DNA of 64,000 nt from Anaeramoeba flamelloides (lineage: Eukaryota; Metamonada; Anaeramoebidae): the NCBI GenBank assembly GCA_027625915.1, contig JANTQA010000015.1, positions 2,294,001 to 2,358,000 on the forward strand, written 5' to 3'. Shown here piece after piece: positions 59,249 through 64,000 of the stretch (within the stretch, counting starts at the first letter, position 1; each line of letters opens with the position of its first letter). Position numbers and translations under genes: made by a program. Below the pieces are notes generated by a model. It was not told the DNA's origin. It made no database searches and saw nothing but the letters and a program-made list of their open reading frames with translations.

Positions 59249-59640
59249 TTAAGGACGGAATTTCCAAAACGGGAGGGTGTTGAGTTATTGTGCTATTTTA
59301 TTTTCGCATCTCAAAAAGAATTTTCTTTCGGAAGAAATTGGATAAAAAAAAATGATAATTTTATTACATCACAAACAAATTATAAAAAAAATTAAAACAG
59401 ATCTTTTAGTTAAAATTACTAAAAAAATATGGTTTTCCGAGATTTCCAAGTTTAAATTACATACAAAAAAAAAAACAATTATTAAACTTTCTTTGAATTC
59501 AAATTTTTAAATAATCCAAGGCTTTGGACAGAGGGGTTTTCAAGTACAAGCTCAAATTTGCCAGCATTTCAAACCTTTTTAAAAGTAACTGAAAAAAATA
59601 TTTAGAATAGCTTGAGGAATTGTTTATTAAGAGTTAATTG
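59249..59640 (+). mobile_element. Family D element, copy 2 (3' end lost)
   Basis: It starts TTAAGGACGGAATTTCC at 59,251 and follows D1 (minus strand) in order: GTTGAGTTATTGTGCTATTT, TTTTCGCATCTCAAAAAGAA, GGAAGAAATTGGATAAAAAA, GCATTTCAAACCTTTTTAAA, TTAGAATAGCT. The opposite terminus is not found. Confidence 0.7.
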
Positions 59641-60139
59641 TGAAAAAAGCTAATAATTAGTTAATTAGGGATTTTCGAAGTATCGAAAATTGTTTCTTCA
59701 AAATCAAAGGCGGTGAATGCTTGATTGGTGTCTCAGCTTGGTGATCAGAAAAATTTTAAATCTAATGTAGTGATATAAGATTAAATGTGGATTCGATATA
59801 TAAAACAAATCTAAATTAAAAAATGAAGAGTAAATAAAGTGAACAGAGAAAACAAAATTAAGAATTTAAAAAGCAAATATTCAAATAAAAACAAAGTGAT
59901 TGGATCTAGAAAAATGTAAATTCAAAAGTATTTGAAATTATTTTGAATTTATCAGCAAAAAAACAAAAGAGATTTACTAGTCTCATAAGAAAACAATAAA
60001 AACATAAAAAATTAAATTCAATCGAAGATTGGTTTTATTTCAAAATTATCTAATTTTAAATTTGTTTTGTTGTTGTAGAAAAAATTGTTTGTTTTTTCAT
60101 TATGATGTTAACAAAAAAAAATCAGAAATTTTTTCTCGT
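59641..60139. other. Intergenic stretch 3' of SRPRB
   Basis: No gene seen. Confidence 0.45.
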
Positions 60140-60967
60140 TTAATTTGTAATGAAATCGATAATGTCATCGATTTGTCCATTTTTGATAGAAGACTTAACA
60201 AATGTAATTGGGTTTTGAAGTTTTTCAAGTGAAAACTCTTCTGACTCGTCAAGTAATTGTGTAATTGCATTTTCTGTTTCATCTTCTTGTTCTTTTGTAT
60301 AGCTTGTGGAACCATAAGTTTTATTTAATTGAGCGAGTTCTCTGTTAAACAATTTTTTCATTGGTTTGACATCTGGCGAGTCCACGAGATCTGACTTGTT
60401 AAGAACAACCAAAAATGGTGTTTGTTTTTCTTTTAGTTTCTGGGCTGATAACAATTTATAAAATAATTCAAAAGTGTCGTCGTCCAATTCTGTTCCGTCA
60501 ACAACAAACACAATCTTGTCAGTAACCGGATAAAAATCAGACAACCTTAGCCGAAGTGATGGTGAGCCCGGCCAATCAATAAAATGATATTTTTTTGCTT
60601 GTGCTTTGGGATCCTTTTCTTTGACATATTTCTCGTGGATAGCAAATGTTGCTTCTTGTTCTCTCATCGATCGTTGTGTTTCAACAAATTCCCCTTCGTT
60701 CAGTTGATAAAATAAACATGACTTGCCTGTGTTCATCGAGCCAACAATTAGAATTGAAGGTTCGCCTGACTTCTTCATGCGCCCAAAAAGCTTGATGATT
60801 AAATAAATCAGAAGACAGACAACTAAGAGACCAGCAAATAAGATTGATACATTGATCCATAACGAGAATGGAAGAAATGAAAGAATTGATTCAAGAGTTT
60901 CTTTTGTGCTCATCGTCGTCAAGAGTATCGAAGAAAGCAAAAAAAAAAAAAATGAAAATAATTTCAA
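60140..60967 (-). CDS. SRPRB: Signal recognition particle receptor subunit beta
   Basis: 275 residues from the first ATG, or 257 from Met19 (60,913), which I prefer. The first 18 residues are encoded by a T/A homopolymer region and form an extra Phe/Leu stretch, whereas MSTKETLESILSFLP before the anchor resembles other SRPRB N-termini. Residues ~38-60 form the single ER membrane anchor, followed by a basic KKSGEP. GTPase motifs: G1 GSMNTGKS (76-83), G3 DWPG (131-134, usually D-[LVF]-PGH), G4 NKSD (190-193), G5 SSIKNG near the end. It is an Arf-like GTPase that anchors SRP receptor alpha and controls co-translational targeting at the ER. Unusual is Trp in the DxPG motif and Ser in place of the following His. 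No intron. It is divergent from the dynamin-like gene across a 1.2-kb gap. Confidence 0.92.
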   Translation of the reverse strand: MKLFSFFFFLLSSILLTTMSTKETLESILSFLPFSLWINVSILFAGLLVVCLLIYLIIKLFGRMKKSGEPSILIVGSMNTGKSCLFYQLNEGEFVETQRSMREQEATFAIHEKYVKEKDPKAQAKKYHFIDWPGSPSLRLRLSDFYPVTDKIVFVVDGTELDDDTFELFYKLLSAQKLKEKQTPFLVVLNKSDLVDSPDVKPMKKLFNRELAQLNKTYGSTSYTKEQEDETENAITQLLDESEEFSLEKLQNPITFVKSSIKNGQIDDIIDFITN

Positions 60968-62210
60968 TTTTTTGAATATTTTACAATTGCATTCCTTGAG
61001 TATGTTAGAATTAAATGGTTCTGTTCCCTTGTTTTCTGAAAAGCTACATCAATTTGAGACAAATCAAACGAAATTTTTCTATGTTGATTATTCCTTCAAT
61101 CTAACCAAGAGTAAAAAAACTTTTTTTTGAAAAACAAATATAATAAACGTGTTTTTTGTTAAATTATAAACAAAACTGATTGAAATCAAAGTTCTATTAT
61201 AAACAAAATAAAAAATAACTACAAACCATCTTTACAAGGTGTTTAGTTTTTGAATGTAAAATCAGTATTAATTCAATAGCATTTTAAAACTACATAAATT
61301 GCAATTATTATCAGAGCCTAATAATTAATTCTCATGTTACTCTTTGGTTTTTATTAGAATATCATAAAAATTCTCTTCCACAAACTGGTAATTATCCCCC
61401 AAGACAAATCATATTTCCTATAAATTACTTGATAATTTTTGATAGAAGAGATTTTATAATTTAAGAGTTTTGAAATCTTGTGTCTTGTTGAATGAAACTT
61501 TTATCAATTGTATTACCTCAAAAAGAATATCTGTGTTCTTGGCCAAGTTTTCTTTTTGGAAAAATGGAGTTTATTTCTCAGATTAAAAAATTAAATTTAC
61601 ATCTGATAAACTCTTGAAATTGGTTTTAATAGGTTGGTTTTTTATTTTTGGAATAAAAATCCTTGAAAGATTCAACAAATTGTTAGTTTTATTTGTAAAC
61701 CTTTAAAATAATTATGAACAATTAAGTCTTCAGGGTTTTGTAAAAGATCTTTGTGTAATAAATCTAGATCAATTCTTGTTGGTATTTTTTAAAATCGAGA
61801 ATTCTTTAGCTTTTTAAATTATTGTTAATTGCAAAATAAAAAGATCCAAATTTTCATTTAGCTTTCCTAAAAACACATCTCTCAATAATTAATATCAAAC
61901 ATCAAAAGTCCCCAATTCTCAGATGGAAATTAATGATTTAATCTGATTTTTTGAAATCAAAGTTCGAAATGTAACATGATTATTAAAATCTTTTTTGGAT
62001 AGCTGAATGAAAATTTTGTTCCATTTATTTTAAAACAAATAGTAAACCATATTTCGTTTATTGACAAAACAAATGAACTTAATTTTAAAGGTTATAATAA
62101 ATCATTATTTCTCATCCCTCTCTTTTATCAAAAATAAATTTTTATTTGTTTAACGAAACCTATTTCATTTCAACGAAAGAGAGAAAAAGCTATAATTGTT
62201 TTAATTTAAA
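60968..62210. promoter_or_regulatory. Divergent intergenic region SRPRB / dynamin
   Basis: A 1.24-kb interval between two diverging genes that should carry both promoters. I see no shared motif, no repeat copy and no gene. Confidence 0.4.
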
Positions 62211-62567
62211 ATGAACAAAGATTTAATTTCAATTGTTAACGAGCTTCACACCATTCTTTTACAACTTGACAAAAAGATCCACCTTCCGCAAATTGTTGTT
62301 GTTGGTAGCCAATCAAGCGGTAAGTCAAGTGTTTTAGAAATGATCGTGAAAAGAGATTTTTTACCGCGTGGTAAAAATATGGTAACACGTAGACCAATTA
62401 TCATCAAGCTCACAAATCCTCAAAGCAACAATATCAAGCCCTATGCTCGTTTTGAACACAATCGAAAAACATATTATGACTTCGAACAAGTCAGACAGGA
62501 AATTGACGATGAAACAGAACGTATTACAGGAAAAAAAAATATTAGTGACAAGCCAATTGTTTTAAAT
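62211..62567 (+). CDS. Dynamin-related GTPase, first exon (119 codons)
   Basis: The N-terminal part of a dynamin-superfamily GTPase domain: P-loop GSQSSGKSS (32-40), LPRGKNMVTRRPIIIKL (51-67) with the switch I Thr59 and the VTRRP signature shared by Drp1/Vps1-type and classical dynamins, and YYDFEQVRQEIDDETERITG, equivalent to the Drp1 segment before the G3 motif. The exon ends PIVLN|GTAAGC, phase 0. The next exon should begin with the sequence leading to DLPG, and I cannot find it in the remaining 1.43 kb, so it lies beyond the window or is lost. Drp1/Vps1 proteins drive mitochondrial, peroxisomal or vacuolar fission; which one applies here cannot be told from this part. The intron holds a solo K repeat and a 9-bp tandem array. 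Confidence 0.9.
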
Positions 62568-64000
62568 GTAAGCTTTGCCTAGATCTTTTTCTTAGTCAAG
62601 ATCTTATGGCCTTTTTGTTTTGAATTTTTGTTTTTTTTTTTATTTTTATTTTTTTGGTACCAAGAATATCTTTTTTGACTACCGCTTAACGAAAGGAAAA
62701 AATTGAGAAATAGAACATGGGTGTAATATAATCATTTTCTATTTTTTCTTTTACTTTTTTTCACAAACACAATTTTAAATAAGAAATTTGGATTCTTCAT
62801 TAAAAAAAAAAAAGCACAAACTTTCTTTTGACCTTAAAACAGTATTTTTGGTGAAAAAATGTAGTATAACAAGTTTAAAAAAGTTGTTTTTTTCCGATCT
62901 TCTTTTTTATTTTTCTACCAATCAAAACTCGAGCAGGGAAAATCAATTTATTTTCAAATAACAGAAATCACAGAAATCACAGAAATCACAGAAATCACAG
63001 AAACCAAAAATCTTACCATTTTACGATAATTTCAAAGTTTATCATTTTTCAGAGATTCATTAGAACAAATTTAGCATTTACAAAACACCAAAATTGACTG
63101 AATTTTCACATGAGAAATAAAAATCAAAAAGTTAGTCAATATTTGAGATTCAGGATTCTGTGATTTGTTTTTTCAAAAAGTACTAAAAATATTCTGTATT
63201 CTTTTGAACAGTTAGAATAAATGGTCTTCAAAGACTATTATTATTTTATTGTTTTTAATACGGTTTGTTAATTTAAGACAGCTTGTGAAAAGTTAAACAA
63301 AAAAATTTAATTTTTAACAATAATAAATTATTTTCTCTTTTCGAACCCGTAAATATTTTTTAAAGACTTGTAAGTTTTGTGGATATTGTTGTTTTTCAAA
63401 TTAATTTTTCTGGATTCAAGCTGATTTCTTTGAAGGTATTTAATTGAACTTCCTCTGAAAAGTGGATTTAAATTTTCAATATAATTTTCTTTTATTTTGG
63501 ATAACAAGAGTAGAGATAAATTTAGAAAAGAGAAAGTCAAAGTTGATGGGGGTGATAAAACGAGGATTTATTTTATGTATTTATGAGTTATCCATTGCTA
63601 CAAGACAGAAATTAATTTCCAATATGATTTTCTCATTTTAATTTCAAAATCGCTTTCTGGAAAAGTAAACATAGAAATATTCTTTTGGGTGTTCGTATTA
63701 TCATTTTTTGTGGGTAATCCACCCCTTGATTATGAAGGAAATCTACAATAAGTGTATAAACCCTTAATCTCAATTAAGTTATTCTTTAGAGCGATTTTCT
63801 CTTTGGAATGATAATGTAAAGGAGCTCTTCTTTTAGTTGAAAGAATTCAAAAGAAATGATCTTAAAAATCAAAAATGTTTCAAGAATGACATTTCAAAGT
63901 TTTCCAAAAAAACATTTCCTCAGTTTCTCAATAACAAAAAATTTCAACTGACATTCAAGAATGATTCAAACAACAAACAAAAAAAATTAACAGGATCTCA
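62568..64000. other. Start of a long dynamin intron, or 3' flank
   Basis: It begins GTAAGC. It contains a solo family K arm (62,990-63,240, minus orientation) and a tandem array. No credible second exon was found. Confidence 0.5.
62961..63004. repeat. 9-bp tandem array (ACAGAAATC)n
   Basis: About 4.8 copies of ACAGAAATC, perfect except at the last unit. Confidence 0.9.

Noticed and set aside
62961-63004. Regular short repeats that might suggest a CRISPR array
   Set aside because: A 9-bp tandem microsatellite without spacers in a eukaryotic intron.

Overview
The window is a stretch of a very AT-rich (by eye roughly four-fifths A+T) nuclear genome from a unicellular eukaryote. Its genes include eukaryotic ribosomal protein eL33, an SRP receptor beta subunit, a dynamin-family GTPase, a UBR-box protein and a BTB protein, with GT-AG introns, often GTAAG-type donors, usually 100-300 bp. 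The style of the tandem BTB protein and the Lys/Asn/Glu-rich low-complexity runs resemble free-living amoebae, and I think most of Anaeramoeba; Entamoeba, dictyostelids or another amoeba are not excluded. No rRNA operon, CRISPR, phage or virus-like element was recognised.

Layout. 1-9.8 kb: one BTB-like gene (4.4-5.2 kb) among repeats. 9.9-10.7 kb: a two-exon cysteine-rich membrane protein gene (minus). 11-30 kb: mostly a transposon graveyard with one tRNA-Arg(TCT) gene (19.7 kb) and one UBL-UBR-UBR gene (26-26.7 kb, minus). 31.7-50.2 kb: a series of plus-strand exons whose splice phases all agree and which may be a single gene of about 1,376 codons. Its two long introns at 32.5-35.0 and 41.7-48.1 kb are swollen by mobile elements, and a third (35.2-38.6 kb) holds a probable one. 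50-57 kb: gene-poor, with a degenerate tRNA-like sequence. 57-64 kb: a housekeeping cluster of eL33 (plus), SRPRB (minus) and the first exon of a dynamin-like GTPase (plus, cut by the window edge or by a long intron).

The main result is the layered repeat structure. Several families can be defined inside this window, and for some insertions the empty site is present in a sister copy. Family C (TTAA-flanked, termini TTAAGG...CCTTAA) received a family B copy and a family D copy, each at a TTAA that is duplicated, while the uninterrupted TTAA is still visible in other C copies. A tRNA-derived SINE sits in another C copy with a perfect 16-bp target duplication, and the empty site is visible in a sister copy. 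A family A element was split by a family B element, which was itself later hit by another family A element. Family F consists of four ~195-bp fold-back elements at TA sites with three tandem motifs per arm. Families J and M have their ends in (TA)n-type tracts. A 2.1-kb palindrome (family K) lies in the largest putative intron, and a solo K arm lies in the dynamin intron. All family assignments come from reading copies against each other, not from a database search.
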